Below, in pieces: positions 1-18,585 of a DNA stretch of 64,000 nucleotides. Source of the stretch: Flaccisagitta enflata (taxonomy: Eukaryota > Chaetognatha > Sagittoidea > Aphragmophora); assembly GCA_965153355.1 (NCBI GenBank), contig OZ231126.1, forward strand, positions 83,948,001 through 84,012,000, in the 5' to 3' direction. The notes under the pieces are model-generated. The model worked only from the letters and a program-made list of their open reading frames with translations. It ran no database searches and was not told the DNA's origin. The position numbers and the translations under genes are program-made. Each line of letters opens with the position of its first letter. The stretch's first letter is position 1.

Positions 1-17
1 AGAGAGAAACAAAGACA

Positions 18-75
<58 letters not shown>

Positions 76-411
76 ACACACGCACTATAAAAGATAGCAG
101 ATTAAACATACCGACCAATGCCCGAGCAAGTTATGGGATTTGCGTAGTTGTCTCCTTTGCAAGAATAGGTCGTTACAATCTACACATGCACTCTTTAGAT
201 GTATTTAGATCTAGCTATTTATTAGGAAATTTTGCAACCCAAATTTGTTTAGCTGGAAGCGAGTCAAACCATTCCGCTTATCCGACGCCAGCGCAGTTGC
301 GTCGAGCCTCTGATAAAAGAAGCATGAGAGACCTTTAAAAGAAAGGAGAGCCAAGAAAACGGGAAGCTAACTCGATTTAGCGTCTTAGAAGAGAAAAAAA
401 CTCTTTGGCAA
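1..411. repeat. (AC)n microsatellite and upstream flank
   Basis: Positions 16-74 are an uninterrupted AC run. The rest (75-411) is unique sequence upstream of the first gene. The reading frame of the ATG at 412 is open back to a TGA at 325, so an upstream exon joining in this stretch is possible. I see no clear promoter motif. Confidence 0.6.
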
Positions 412-6762
<6,351 letters not shown>

Positions 6763-6763
<1 letters not shown>

Positions 6764-7345
6764 CAGGGTGTGCAAAATTATCCGCAATTGCTTCATAGAA
6801 AGAAAACTATATTCAAAAGTGACCCAGCATCATGAAATTTGGACTAGAGTACCCCAATTAGTCATACTAAAAGCTAGAATTGAAAGTAAGGCTTTGCTGT
6901 ATCCCTTGTCGCTTAGGGAGTCAAATGATTTGAAGCAAAGATTTTGATATTGACAGGATTTTATTTCAAAGGCAAAATAGGTAACAAAATCATAGATTTT
7001 GTATTAGTGATTACTCCATGGTGATTTTCTCAGCTTGGCACACACTATGCTGAGGGAGGTAAGTTACATCAACATGAATGGATCAAATAAACTATGCCTT
7101 AAGGCTAAAAGAATTAACAACAGAATTTTTTTTTCTTTTGTTAGATCTTTTTAAGAAGTACTTAATTAGAGTAAAATTTACCTAAAAAGACTTATGTCTG
7201 ACTTACTAATTTTTTGTGAATTTTAGTTTTAAATATGAAAAAAAGATATTTTTTATAACTATCACTCATGTTTTCAAAAATCATTATCTTTATGCAGTTT
7301 TATAAAAAAGAAAAGGCCAATTGCGGATGATTTTGCACACCCTGT
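6763..7345. mobile_element. Tc1/mariner-type MITE with TA target duplication
   Basis: The ends are a ~28-bp terminal inverted repeat: ACAGGGTGTGCAAAATTATC at 6763 and its complement, ending ACACCCTGT, at 7345, with one visible mismatch. Flanking TA dinucleotides at 6761-6762 and 7346-7347 fit a TA target duplication. It is 583 bp, AT-rich and without coding capacity. The left TA is the first two bases of the stop codon of the predicted 515-residue gene. Confidence 0.82.
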
Positions 7346-7539
7346 TAGACAGCGAGAAACAGATGGGCTGAAAATAAAACAGACAAACAGTGGGACAGAC
7401 GGATACACAAACAACCAAACAACGAAACAGACTGACAAATATACAGATGACAAACACACAGACAGTGAGACAGAAAGACACAAACGGACACAAGCAGGGA
7501 TAGAGATCTAAACAAGTTAGCTATTTCTTGTAAATCTAG

Positions 7540-8576
<1,037 letters not shown>

Positions 8577-8875
8577 AAAAGAAATGAAACTCATGAGAAT
8601 GGGTTCGAGTAGGGCCTTGTTTTTCAGAAGTTGGACCATCATTCGTATCAGTTATCTTTCCTTTCATCTCTCGTACAAGGACGGAAGCTTCGACTTTAAT
8701 GCCATGTTTTCCCTTCCGAGTAAATGCCAATACGGGGCATGAATTACGCCAGTAAACTGCACTGGGATACCGACAGATAAGACGTCCGTTATTCGCCCGC
8801 TTAGACTGAGCACCCCAGACGTCTGAAGGCCATGGTTGGCAATTATTTATTTGCTGTGTTCTTTCATGCAACAAG
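8577..8875. other. No supported gene
   Basis: Unique sequence. A TTTTTCAG acceptor-like site at 8617-8630 is followed by two open frames on the plus strand, ending at 8742 and near 8754, and the minus strand is open too. I cannot choose between them. Confidence 0.3.
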
Positions 8876-9107
8876 TGACGCGGGGTCACAATATCGTTGC
8901 GGACGGGTGGGCAGGGGCAGCCAAACCTAATCCACACCCAATGCCCCACCCAACCCCCTTCCCAACACAGTCCCATACACAAAAGGCTTCTATAACGCTC
9001 GTTCTCCCACTTCTCGACTCGTGGTCACGGACCGACGGACCAACGGACGGACGGACGGACGGACGGACGGACAAAGCCTCTTATAGAGTTGCGTGTCCGC
9101 AACTAAA
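8876..9107 (-). mobile_element. HT element, GTTGCG stem class
   Basis: On the minus strand it starts with hairpin AGTTGCG...CGCAACT (9087-9104), then CTCTATAAGAGGC and (GTCC)n. Its distal end at 8896-8902 carries the matching GCAAC tag in CCACCCGTCCGCAAC. About 230 bp; no coding capacity. Confidence 0.65.
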
Positions 9108-9562
<455 letters not shown>

Positions 9563-9661
9563 ATCATTGTCGAATAGCCGGTGGTTCCCGGTTCCTTTCT
9601 TTTCTTCTTTTTCCTTTCTTTCCTTCCTCCTTTTTTATTTGCCTTTCTGTTCTTGCTTCGT

Positions 9662-9806
9662 TTATTCCTCTTCCGTCTCTCGTAATGCAGCCCCCGGCTT
9701 CATCCATCTTTTTCCTTGACATGAATTCTGAATTATGATAAAAAGCTTAAACTTCTTCTCCCCCTCGGGATCACCGCGCGGTCGTCTCGCCGTATGGTGC
9801 ACTGAA
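9662..9806 (-). CDS. Candidate terminal exon, minus strand
   Basis: Reading leftwards from a CATTCAG acceptor (AG at 9805-9806 region), a frame of about 46 codons runs to a stop at 9662. It is charged (GDPEGEKKFK, ALRETEEE) and of higher complexity than its surroundings. No partner exon was found because a (GT)n run lies immediately upstream. It may be chance. Confidence 0.2.
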
Positions 9807-9821
9807 TGAAAGCCCAGTGTG

Positions 9822-9836
9822 TATGTGTGTGTGTGG

Positions 9837-9921
<85 letters not shown>

Positions 9922-9995
9922 TGTGTCTGTGTCTGTCTGTCTGTGTCTGTCTGTGTCTGTCTGTCTGTGTGTGCCAAGGTGTCGCGCGTCCTTTG
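9822..9995 (+). repeat. (GT)n microsatellite, inverted relative of the 7946 tract
   Basis: A GT run followed by GTCT/GTCTGT and then the anchor TGCCAAGGTGTCGCGCGTCC. This is the reverse complement of the anchor at 7951. Confidence 0.85.
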
Positions 9996-10026
9996 TTCTC
10001 GATTTTTTTGTATTCCTCTCCACCAT

Positions 10027-10250
10027 TTAAGTTGCGGAAACGCAACTCTTATAAGAGGCTTTGTCCGTCCGTCGGTGCGTCCGTTTATCCGTTGGTCCAT
10101 GACGATCCAGTCAAAAAATGAAAAAAAAAAACGGGCGTTTTAGATACTTTTTGTGTATGTTTGAATGTGGGTTGGGATAAGGATTGGGGTTGGACGCCCC
10201 TGCCCACCCATCCGCATCGAAATTGTGACCCTGCGTCACTTGTTCTATCT
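10027..10250 (+). mobile_element. HT element, GTTGCG stem class
   Basis: Hairpin AGTTGCGGAAACGCAACT (10030-10047) is followed by CTTATAAGAGGCTTTGTCC and (GTCC)n. The distal part has CCCTGCCCACCCATCCGCAT and GTGACCCTGCGTCACTTGTT. This is the plus-oriented counterpart of the copy at 8876-9107. Confidence 0.65.
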
Positions 10251-10467
10251 TTTTGTCTTGCCCCTTGCCTCTATCCCTGTCTCCTGTTGTCCCTTTTGGC
10301 TGTTTATCTCTTTCTGTTTTTATCGCTCACGCCAAAAATTAAAATAAAAAAAGACAAAACAAAGCACGTATTTATGGTGTAAACGCCGGAACTTCTTAGA
10401 ACGCTGTCATGGCAGCCAAGCTGGTCTCCTTTGAAGTCACAATCCGTGCCTTTGTTTTTACGTGTTT

Positions 10468-10800
10468 TTAAGCGTTCATTGAGTTAGGGCTAGCGTTGGG
10501 GTTAGTGTAAGAGAGTTAAGATTAGGGCTAAGGGGGTTGTTGTTAGAGAGTTAGGGCTAAGGGTTAGGGCGTAGTCAGGTGTTGGGATTCATTTTCACAT
10601 ACCCCATGGGGGATTTTTATGACGGGTATGGGTCTTAGGAATGAGAATGAACCAGTTTGGAGTTAATTTTGAATGGTCTAGTTGCGCGGAATTTGACCAC
10701 AATATGCAAATGAGATTTTCGTGAATTTTCAAGATTTTCGTTATATGTGCCAGTTAGGTTTCAGTAAACAGCCCTCATTAAACTCTGGAAAAAAAACCAT
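10468..10800 (+). repeat. Dispersed repeat with degenerate telomere-like start
   Basis: 10480-10570 is GGGCTA/GGGTTA-rich. The following part (CCATGGGGGATTTTTATGA; TAGTTGCGCGGAATTTGACC at 10679) recurs in inverted orientation at 13965-14200. No ORF. Confidence 0.6.
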
Positions 10801-10879
10801 AGATACTTTAATGGACCCAATTGACGTGACAATTACATAGAAGGAGGAACTTAAGTGATTGAGGGGTTGTTAGGGGTTG

Positions 10880-10908
10880 TGGAGGAGGAGGAGGAGGAGG
10901 AGGAGGGA
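10880..10908 (+). repeat. (GGA)n run
   Basis: About nine GGA units in otherwise unique sequence. Confidence 0.75.
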
Positions 10909-10997
10909 GAGTTAGTGATCTGAATTTTTCAACTTTTCTGTCTAGCGCCTCAAGTCAATAATGAATAAGACATACAAGGTATAAATCAAATTTTAAT

Positions 10998-11104
<107 letters not shown>

Positions 11105-11208
11105 AAAAATAAAATTTAACCCTTAGTAAGATCTTAGGATTTTTTTTTTCAATAGCCGTCATTGATCCGTCTTCTGGCACCTGAATCAAGGCTAGTGAAT
11201 CTGTTTTT

Positions 11209-11420
11209 GGGCAGCGGACCCAAAGGTGTCCATGATCCATGCCTTCACACATATGGGGAATTTTCTCCTTCTTCTTCTTCGTCTTCTTCTTCTCCCCCCC
11301 CTCCCACTCATTCGAGTCTCAAGGCCCGGATCCCAGCCTCATGACGCACATCCTAGCCTCATGGCGCAAAACCTAGCATCAAGGCCCAAGATCCAGCTTT
11401 AAAGCCTAAATCCAAGAGCA
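11209..11420 (+). mobile_element. FB element fragment (left arm and array)
   Basis: A diverged left arm of the FB family (GGGCAGCGGACCCAAAGG, ACACATATGGGGAATTTTCT) is followed by a CTTCTT run. A few units of the AAGGCCCGGATCCCAGCCTC type come next. No right arm is found. Confidence 0.6.
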
Positions 11421-11457
11421 CAAATCTTGCGCTTCCCTCCGTTGCCTGTTCTTTCAG

Positions 11458-11610
11458 GTGCCAAGTGCCAATGGCAACCTGATTTACTTCAGCATTGTTT
11501 CTCGTCTTTTGTCCAAGCGTTACACCCTCACACAACTCTATAGCTTGATCAACCTGAGCTTCCGCTATGATTGTTTGGAGAGAATTGAAAAATTCTCATT
11601 TTATAATTGA
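11458..11610 (+). CDS. Probable terminal exon, 50 codons
   Basis: The acceptor TTGCCTGTTCTTTCAG ends at 11457. From 11458 a phase-0 frame runs 50 codons to TGA at 11608-11610, and an AATAAA lies near 11710. The peptide is balanced and protein-like (NGNLIYFSIVSRLLSKRYTL, then QLYSLINLSFRYDCLERIEKF). It has no Met start, so it must be joined to an upstream exon that I could not find through the FB and (GA)n repeats. No family recognised. Confidence 0.45.
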   Translation: MPSANGNLIYFSIVSRLLSKRYTLTQLYSLINLSFRYDCLERIEKFSFYN

Positions 11611-12060
11611 TTGCGTTCACAAAATTCAAATGTTGAAATCGGAGGCTTCATTCCCCTCCCTTTTAAACCGCCCTCATATCCTTGCCACACATAGGCAGCT
11701 GAAAATGGAATAAAGATGGTAAATGAGGCAGCAACTAGCTGTTAAACCAACGCAATAATATGTTTTTTTACAGTTCCAGTAGCAAGTCTGGGATTGAAAG
11801 TGTAAGCAAAGAGCTAAATTGATAATTTTTCCAAGAGTGAATAACTTGTTTCATTCATCAATCAGTGAAACAATGAATGTATGAATGAATTAGTCAACAA
11901 ATCAATCAATGTATGAATGGATGAATAAACAAAAGGATGAATGATTGGATGGATGTATGAACGAATGAATGAAGTTATTTTTCCAAAAATATGATACAGG
12001 TGTGATAAACCAGTTCATCGACTTTGAAGCAAAACAAATAAAACATGAAAAATAGGAAGA
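11611..12060. other. AT-rich flank with GAAT/TGAA repeats
   Basis: Downstream flank of the exon above. 11866-11975 is a degenerate ATGAATGAATG tetranucleotide tract. No gene seen. Confidence 0.4.
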
Positions 12061-12216
12061 TTTTGGTCTTTCCCGACCGTTTTGGGTCCCTTAAGCCCTC
12101 GGGAAGGGCCCTTAGAGGATCATAAACCAGCTCTTTTATTCCCATCTAGCTCTCCTGCCCTAGATGGCAGTGTCTGAATAAATAAATTGGCCCTTCAATG
12201 CCCTAAAAGAGAAAAC

Positions 12217-12884
12217 CAGTCGCCCAAGGGCAATATGTGGTCAGCGATACCCGATGCCCTGCTTTGCATGGTTGTGAATTTGAGGGGGGAAGCAGGGCAG
12301 TGGCCTGGAAGGGGACAAAGTCCTATAGATTAAAGGGGAACTTTCATTTGTTCGCTCGTCTATACATGGTTTGAGGCCTGAGAGGGCAGACTTACAGCCT
12401 GAGAGGGCTTGATACAGATCTGAGAGGGCTTATTTGAGGCCCTAGATAGCTCACTTGAGGCTTGAGAGGGCTGATTTTAGGCCTGAAAGGGACAATTTGA
12501 GGCCCAAGAGTGATGATTTGAGGCCCAAGAGTGCTGATTTCCGGCTCAAGAGGACTGATGACTCATCAGTGATGAGGCCAGAGAGGCTAGATTTGTGGCC
12601 TGATAGGACTGACTAAAGGCTTTAGAGGACTGATTTGAGGCCTCAGGGGCTTGATTTAAGGCCTGAAAGGACTGATTTGAGGCTTGAGAGAGATGATTTA
12701 AGGCTTGAGAGGGCTGATTTTTGGCCTGAGAGGGATGATTTGAGGCCTAAAACAGCTGATTTGAGGCCTCAGAGGCCTAGTTTGAAGCCTGAGAAGCAGG
12801 AAAACAAACAAACAGACAAATGGACAAACAGACAAAAGTCCCCCTATGTTCCACAGGACTTCGTCCCCTTTGGAGCCGCTGCCC
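12217..12884 (+). mobile_element. FB1 foldback element with GGCCTGAGAGGGCTGATTTG array
   Basis: The left outer motif (GTGGTCAGCGATACCCGATG, GCCCTGC) and left arm (GGGCAGTGGCCTGGAAGGGG) face a right arm ending CTTTGGAGCCGCTGCCC at 12884. The arms are reverse complements with scattered changes. Between them 12365-12795 is a degenerate ~21-bp array of GAGGCCTGAGAGGGCTGATT type. The 102-residue ORF at 12635-12943 is a by-product of the 21-bp period. Confidence 0.72.
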
Positions 12885-12904
12885 AAAAACAACTGAAAAT
12901 GCAA

Positions 12905-13222
12905 AGATTTTGGTTATTTATGACTGATTGGTCCTTTAGCTGACCCTAGATGGGCCCCCTCTGAGGTCTCTATCCTTAATCTGTTTACCCCACCACCAGA
13001 TAAAAATATATTCATATGATAATTACAGCTCCATCAATCTCTAAGGGGAAATTGCAACAAAAAGCTCATTATTAATCCTCATTTTAGCTAATTGGGGCAC
13101 TATGAGGACCCGTGAAGGGGCCCCCTAGAGGCTGCTTTTATCTATTTCTTAGAACTTTATATTCTACTACTGAATATTGTTCAATCAAGACCAATAACAT
13201 GATTTTTTCATCAATCCATCGA
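12905..13222 (+). repeat. Two units of a ~160-190 bp GGGCCCCCT repeat
   Basis: The units share GATGGGCCCCCTCTGAGG / GTGAAGGGGCCCCCTAGAGG and a following CACCACCAGAT / AATAAC text. Related units occur at 27640-27760 and as a tandem series at 34124-34720. Confidence 0.55.
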
Positions 13223-13223
13223 T

Positions 13224-13753
13224 AAAATATAACAGGTCGCCCAAGGGCAATATGTGGTCAGCGATACCCGTTGCCCTGCTTTGCATGGTTGTAAATCGGA
13301 ATGAGAGGCAGGGCAGTGTCCCCGAAGGGGACAAAGTCCTGTAGAACACAGGGGACTTTCGTTCGTTTATCCGTCCGTTTGTCCATCCGTCCGCCCCCCA
13401 AGGCCCTCTCAGGCCTGAAATCTGCCCTCTCAGGCCTAAAATCTGTCCCCTCAGGCCTGAAATCTGCCCTCTCAGGCCTTGAATCTGAGAGGGCAGATTT
13501 CAGGCCTGAGAGGGCAGATATAAAGCCTGACAGGCAGGTTTCAGGCCTGAACAGGCAAATTTCAGGCCTGAGAGGGCAGATTCAAGGCCTGAGAGGGCAG
13601 ATTTCAGGCCTGAGAGGGCAGATTTTAGGCCTGAGAGGGCAGATTTCAGGCCTGAGAGGGTCTGGGGGGACGAACGAACGAACGGACGGACGGACAAACG
13701 AACGAAAGTCCCCTGTGTTCTACAGGACTTCGTCCCCTTCGGGGCCGCTGCCC
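13224..13753 (+). mobile_element. FB2 foldback element, best-preserved long hairpin
   Basis: The left arm 13311-13395 is the reverse complement of the right arm 13672-13753 over ~80 bp (GACAAAGTCCTGTAGAACAC; GTGTTCTACAGGACTTCGTC), with (GTCC)n at the inner edges. The interior array of AGGCCTGAGAGGGCAGATTTC flips orientation near 13487, so the whole element is one palindrome. The left side also carries the outer motif GTGGTCAGCGATACCCGTTG. The ORFs on both strands are repeat shadows. Confidence 0.82.
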
Positions 13754-13964
13754 AAAAACAACAAGGTAAGTCATAAATCAAACAAGTTCTCTCATTTTTG
13801 CAATTTTCGCGCATCTTACCTCTTACTTAAAACAAGTGGGCCCCCGCGTTAAATGGATCAAAATAAGTACAAGAATTGTAGCATTCATCCTCTAATATAT
13901 TAATTTTCATGAAAAAATGGAAACCAATTACTAGTTCCAACCTAAGCAATCGACCTTCTACCCG

Positions 13965-14210
13965 ACATGTAGTGGCTAACCCACAAGTCACAACGAAAAA
14001 AGTTTAAAAAATCCAATGATCTCATTTGCATATTGTGGTCAAATTCCGCGCAACTAGATCAACATATATAATGATTAAACTGTTCCATTCTGGCCTAGTA
14101 ACCTATAAACTGTAATAAAAATCCCCCATGGAGATATTTGATCCATTTTTACGCATTTCACTACACCCTACCAGGGGTGGGGTTAGGGTTAGAGGCAGAC
14201 CTGATTTTAG
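13965..14210 (-). repeat. Inverted copy of the 10.5-kb dispersed repeat
   Basis: TTTGCATATTGTGGTCAAAT and TTCCGCGCAACTAGATCAAC match 10678-10720 in reverse complement. The matching AAAAATCCCCCATGG follows, and then a GGGGTTAGGGTTAG tract at 14172. Confidence 0.6.
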
Positions 14211-14383
14211 TGATTTTTTTGACAGAGCCAGTCGGGCTCGCTCCCCACAATTTGACAGAGCCCGACGGGAAAACCATGAGCCCGGTATAAGCTGCCTTGC
14301 CAAATTTTCAAATATAGATTCAATTATAGATTAGTTGGTGGAATGACAAGATTATTAATCATTTCATGATTCAATACATGAAT

Positions 14384-14518
14384 TCTAAAAAAATGACTCC
14401 AAATCTAAACCGTTTTACTCCATCAACTTGAGCGGCTTAAATCCATACATGAAATTCTAAAAAAATGACTCTGAATCTAAACCGTTTTACTCCATCAACT
14501 TGAGCAGCTTAAATCCAT
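14384..14518 (+). repeat. ~70-bp tandem duplication
   Basis: Two adjacent copies share AATTCTAAAAAAATGACTC, CTAAACCGTTTTACTCCATC and AACTTGAGCGGCTTAAATCC with a few substitutions. They sit inside a region flanked by GAGCCCG/CGGGCTC motifs (14220-14290 and 14530-14610). No gene. Confidence 0.75.
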
Positions 14519-14810
14519 CCCAATGTGAGAGAGCCTGCCGGGCTTACAGCTCGCATAATATGAGAGCCCGAGAGCAAAACAGAGAGCATCGGGCTCGCGG
14601 GCTCTCTTTAAAATCAGGCCTTAGAGGGTAGGGGCTATGGGAGGGTTACTATCTATAACTTTTAGCCCAAGCACGCTTCAATGAAAAAGCTTCGTCCTGG
14701 CGGGGTCTTTCGGGGAAAAAACTTTGCACGTGATTGTCTACATCATGATTGCCATAAAAACACTTGAACAAAAGAGAATTACTTTCCTGCCTGCACTTCC
14801 CTACTTTTTT

Positions 14811-15575
14811 GGGCAGCGGCCCCGGAGGGGTCGATGACCTATGGTTCCACACAGGGCAATTTTTCCGATCTGATGTCAGTGTCCCCCCCCCAGCCCCAAA
14901 TCAGGCCTCTCAGACCTCAAATCAGGCCTCTCAGACCCCAAATCAGGCCTTTCAGACCCCAAATCAGGCTTTTCAGACCCCAAATCAGGCCTCTCAGACC
15001 CCAAATCAGGCTTTTCAGACCCCAAATCAGGTCTCTCAGACCTCAAAGCAGGCCTCTAAGACCTCAAATCCGGCCTATCAGACCCCAAATCAGGCCTCTC
15101 AGACCTCAAATCAGGCCTCTCACACCCCAAATCAGGCCTCTGGGATTCAAAATCAGGCCTCTCAGATTCAAAATCAGGCCTCCCAGACCCCAAATCAGGC
15201 CTCTCAAACTACAAATCAAGCATCTGGGATCCCAAATCAGGCCTCTAAGACCCCAAATCAGGCCTCAGACCACATATCAGGCCTCTTAGGCCCCAACTCA
15301 GGCCTTTGGACCTCTTATCAGGCCTCTCAGACCCCAAATCCGGCCTCTCAAACTACAGATCAGGCATCTGGGATCCCAAATCAGGCCTCTCAGACCTCTT
15401 TTCAGGCTTCTTAAGCCTTAGCTCAGGCCTCCCAGACCTCTTATCAGGCCATTCACACCCCAAATCAGACCTTATGGACCCCTGATCAGACCTCTCAGAC
15501 CCAAGATCATGCCTCCCAAAACAAAATTGCCCTGTGTGGAATCATAGGTCATCAACCCCTCCGGGGCCGCTGCCC
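14811..15575 (+). mobile_element. FB3 foldback element with 21-bp CAAATCAGGCCTCTCAGACCC array
   Basis: The left arm (14811-14864) and right arm (15522-15575) are reverse complements: GGGCAGCGGCCCCGGAGGGG and CCCTCCGGGGCCGCTGCCC at the tips, CACACAGGGCAATTTT facing AAAATTGCCCTGTGTGG inside. The interior 14895-15510 holds about 29 units of a 21-bp repeat. Because 21 is a multiple of three, two frames stay open and mimic proteins (NQASQTP repeats); I do not regard these as genes. The outer motif GGCATCGGGAACCGCTGACC lies at 15632. Confidence 0.82.
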
Positions 15576-15730
15576 CATTACCCCAACACTACAATACTAA
15601 ATGATATCAATGGGGCATCGGGAACCGCTGACCATAATGAAGCTTGAGCGGCCTGTTCACACTGTCTCTTTCTGCCTTCTCTCCTCTCTGTGTCCTCCTT
15701 CTCATTATCTGTCACCTTCTCTCTTCTCTG

Positions 15731-15850
15731 TTTAGTTGTGGTCACGCAACTCTGTAAGAGTATCAGTCTGTCATTCCTTGATGATGTATTGAAAGTGTAG
15801 TCGATAAGTATGAAAATATGCGTATATTATCGTTTGAGTGAGCATAGGGT
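15731..15850 (+). repeat. HT hairpin fragment
   Basis: TTTAGTTGTGGTCACGCAACTC followed by TGTAAGAG and a GTCTGTC remnant: the 5' part of an HT element with one G-T wobble in the stem, decayed further on. Confidence 0.5.
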
Positions 15851-16029
15851 TAGTGAGGGTATGGATGCGGATGGAGGTTGCATTTCTTCTCTCTCCTCTT
15901 CCCTTTTCTCATTTCCCTATTTGCCCTCGCTCTCTCTGTCTTCCACATACGCACGCACGCACAGACACTACGACACACAGACACGCAGATACACATAGGC
16001 ACATGCACAGTTTGCACACACACAAACCA

Positions 16030-16095
<66 letters not shown>
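16030..16095 (+). repeat. (CA)n microsatellite
   Basis: A CA run preceded by mixed CACA/GACA text. The frame after it (about 16097-16249) is open but has no convincing splice sites. Confidence 0.9.
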
Positions 16096-16099
<4 letters not shown>

Positions 16100-16222
16100 T
16101 GTTTGTCCACAAATCCTCTTGAGGCCCCTTTCTCTATTGCAACGCATTTTCTAGTGAGAGAAATCCCTAGATGTGGTCTGAATATTGATGTAGAAGAATT
16201 AAAGTTCTCATGTCACCAAAGT

Positions 16223-16330
16223 TTTAGATGCATCCTCGCATCTTCATGAGAAAGTTTGTCCATCCGTCTGCCTATAAGTCCATCCGTTCATCTGTCAGTA
16301 TGATGGTCTGTTTGTCGGTCCACTATGCCT
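16223..16330 (+). repeat. HT 5' part, GATGC stem class
   Basis: The hairpin AGATGCATCCTCGCATCT (16226-16243) is perfect in its arms. CATGAGAAAGTTTGTCC and GTCC/GTCTG tetranucleotides follow. The 3' half is not recognisable. Confidence 0.55.
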
Positions 16331-16566
16331 CCTGAAAAATCGCGTTTCTCGGTTGTTTTTGGTCATGGTGAGCTGTTGCAATTAATCAACTGATCTACGG
16401 GTTGCGAGTTATAAATTCAAGCAGTCTGTCTGTCTGTCTGTTCATACATTCAGCGCAAAATTAACGCCACGCAGTGACAATCAGGATGCATTGTTGCCCA
16501 ATCAGGCTTGTTTTTCTATTTGAGTGATTGTCACAAATCTCATGTAAGGGCTTGTGTTTGGTTGGG

Positions 16567-16596
16567 AAAAAATCGAAAAACGTTTTTCGATTTTTT
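16567..16596. repeat. Perfect 30-bp palindrome
   Basis: AAAAAATCGAAAAAC is followed directly by its exact reverse complement GTTTTTCGATTTTTT with no spacer. It lies in unique AT-rich sequence and could extrude a cruciform. Confidence 0.9.
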
Positions 16597-16892
16597 GAGT
16601 TCCGGGTTAGGAATTAATTTTTTCCATTTTCGCTTGGGATGTTTTGAGGAAGTTGAGTCACAACTAGGCTCGCCCGAGGCTGGGGTTGAAATTGGTACAG
16701 GGTGAAAGAGGGCACTTTTTTACACCTTCTGGAAAAAAGCAGGGCACTGTGGGACCAATACTTTAGGCGCTATGAATTTTTTAATCTTTTTTTATTTTCT
16801 CACATTTTCCGCATATTTTTCAAAGATCTATATTTTGCATTGATCTCAATTTTTGGCCCTAAGTAACAACAAAAATGAGTTCAGCAGAGGGC

Positions 16893-17432
16893 ATAGGGAG
16901 GGAGAGTGAGGGAGGGAGGGAGGGAGAGCGTGGGAGGGAGAGGGAGGGAAAGAGGGAGAGGGAGGGAGGGAGAGGGTGGGAAGGAGGGAGGAAGAGGGAG
17001 GGAGGGAGGGAGGAAGGGAGGGAAAGGGGGAGGGGGAAGGTGGGAAGGAAAGAGGGAGGGAAGAAGGGAGAGGGAGGGAGGGATAAAGGGAGAGGGAGGG
17101 AAGGAGGGAGGACGAGGGAGGGAAAGAGGAAAGATGGGAGGGAGAGGGGAAGGGAGAGGGAGGGAGGGGGAGGGAGGGAAAGAGGGAGGAAGGGAGAGAG
17201 AGGGGGAAGGAGAGGGAGGGAGGGAGAGAGAGGGATGGAGAGGGGGAGGGAACTAGGGAGGGAGGGAGGAAGAAAGTGGGAGGGGGACGGAGAGAGAGGG
17301 AGAGGGGAAGGAGAGAGGGAGTGGGAAAGGGTGATGAAGAGGGAGGGAGAGGGAAGGAGGGTGAGGGGGATGGAGAGGGTGAGGGAGAGAGGGAGGGAGG
17401 GACGGACGGAAGGAGAGAGGGAGGGAGTTGCT
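16893..17432 (+). repeat. ~540-bp polypurine GGGA/GGGAGA tract
   Basis: The plus strand is almost exclusively G and A with GGGAGGGA periodicity and only scattered T or C. Overlapping ORFs on both strands (Gly/Arg/Glu or Ser/Pro/Leu rich) are compositional artefacts. Confidence 0.9.
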
Positions 17433-17509
17433 GGTTACAACTTTTTGGGCAGAGAGTGACAGCCACAGAGAGAGAGACAGCGACAGAGACACAGCGAAAC
17501 AGACACAAA

Positions 17510-17526
17510 CACACATGCACACACGC

Positions 17527-17616
<90 letters not shown>
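17510..17616 (+). repeat. (CA)n microsatellite
   Basis: A CA run of about 90 bp after a short interrupted start, next to the polypurine tract. Confidence 0.9.
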
Positions 17617-17619
<3 letters not shown>

Positions 17620-17711
17620 CAGCCCTTACGATTTTTTTCCGGTCGGCGAGAGCCGCCTTTACTGGTATCTCTAATTCAAGTCGACACTTGACACTTCATT
17701 AGTCATTACAG

Positions 17712-17810
17712 GGCCCTAAGAGTCGATTTGAATTATTAATGAATACACCGCGATGCGCAGCAGCATTAACTCCGCTTAAGCGTCAGCACGTCAGTAATTA
17801 CGTGAACTGA
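17712..17810 (+). CDS. Candidate terminal exon, 32 codons
   Basis: From a CATTACAG acceptor (AG at 17710-17711) a phase-0 frame runs 32 codons to TGA at 17808. The peptide (SRFELLMNTPRCAAALTPLK) looks protein-like. No partner exon or family was recognised. Length and context make a chance ORF possible. Confidence 0.3.
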   Translation, partial: GPKSRFELLMNTPRCAAALTPLKRQHVSNYVN

Positions 17811-18044
17811 CATGGAATCTAGAATGTTCATTCATGATATACAATGAGGATTCAAAATTAGCGAATAAAGTTCGATTGATAACTTTACATATATTTGTTA
17901 ACTGTGTCTCTGCTGCCTTGCACCTTCCCGCTGTCAGTCTGTCTGTCTGTATCCCTTAATCCCTTACCTTATTCATTCCATTCCCCATTTTTTTTTATGG
18001 GCGCCGAAGTCGGTCTTAGATTTTGAAATCGCACAAGGTTGATT

Positions 18045-18175
18045 CGCCGTTTTCAGTGATCCATTTGTTCTTCTTCGTCGTACTTGGTAATTTGTTTGTT
18101 CATCTTCACCATACTCATTGGTCTTTTCGTTCATCTTCGCCGCACTTTGTGATCCGTTTGTTCATCTTCTCTTTC
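18045..18175 (+). repeat. ~42-bp degenerate minisatellite
   Basis: About three to four units of GTGATCCGTTTGTTCATCTTC type, with CGTCGTACTT / CACCATACTC / CGCCGCACTT variants in between. Confidence 0.6.
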
Positions 18176-18329
18176 TTTCTTTTTTCGCGTTGTTCACTTT
18201 CATTGTGAGAATTGAATCGGTGGGAAGCGGAGAGCAATATCACCGAGAGCACTGCAGGGAAACGTAAAGACCAAGCTTGTTTTCAATCTCTTTTTCTATC
18301 ATCGTCTACTCTGGTGTCACATGGTGCGC

Positions 18330-18571
<242 letters not shown>

Positions 18572-18585
18572 ACAGTTAAAATCAG

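Noticed and set aside
14764-15414. 216-residue NQASQTP-repeat ORF
   Set aside because: It is a by-product of a 21-bp array inside a foldback element; two frames are open and no splice or start context supports it.
13311-15575. CRISPR-like arrays
   Set aside because: The 20-21 bp units are contiguous without unique spacers, lie between inverted arms, and the DNA is eukaryotic.
16846-17615. Ser/Pro-rich 255-residue and Gly/Arg-rich ORFs
   Set aside because: They are compositional artefacts of the polypurine tract.
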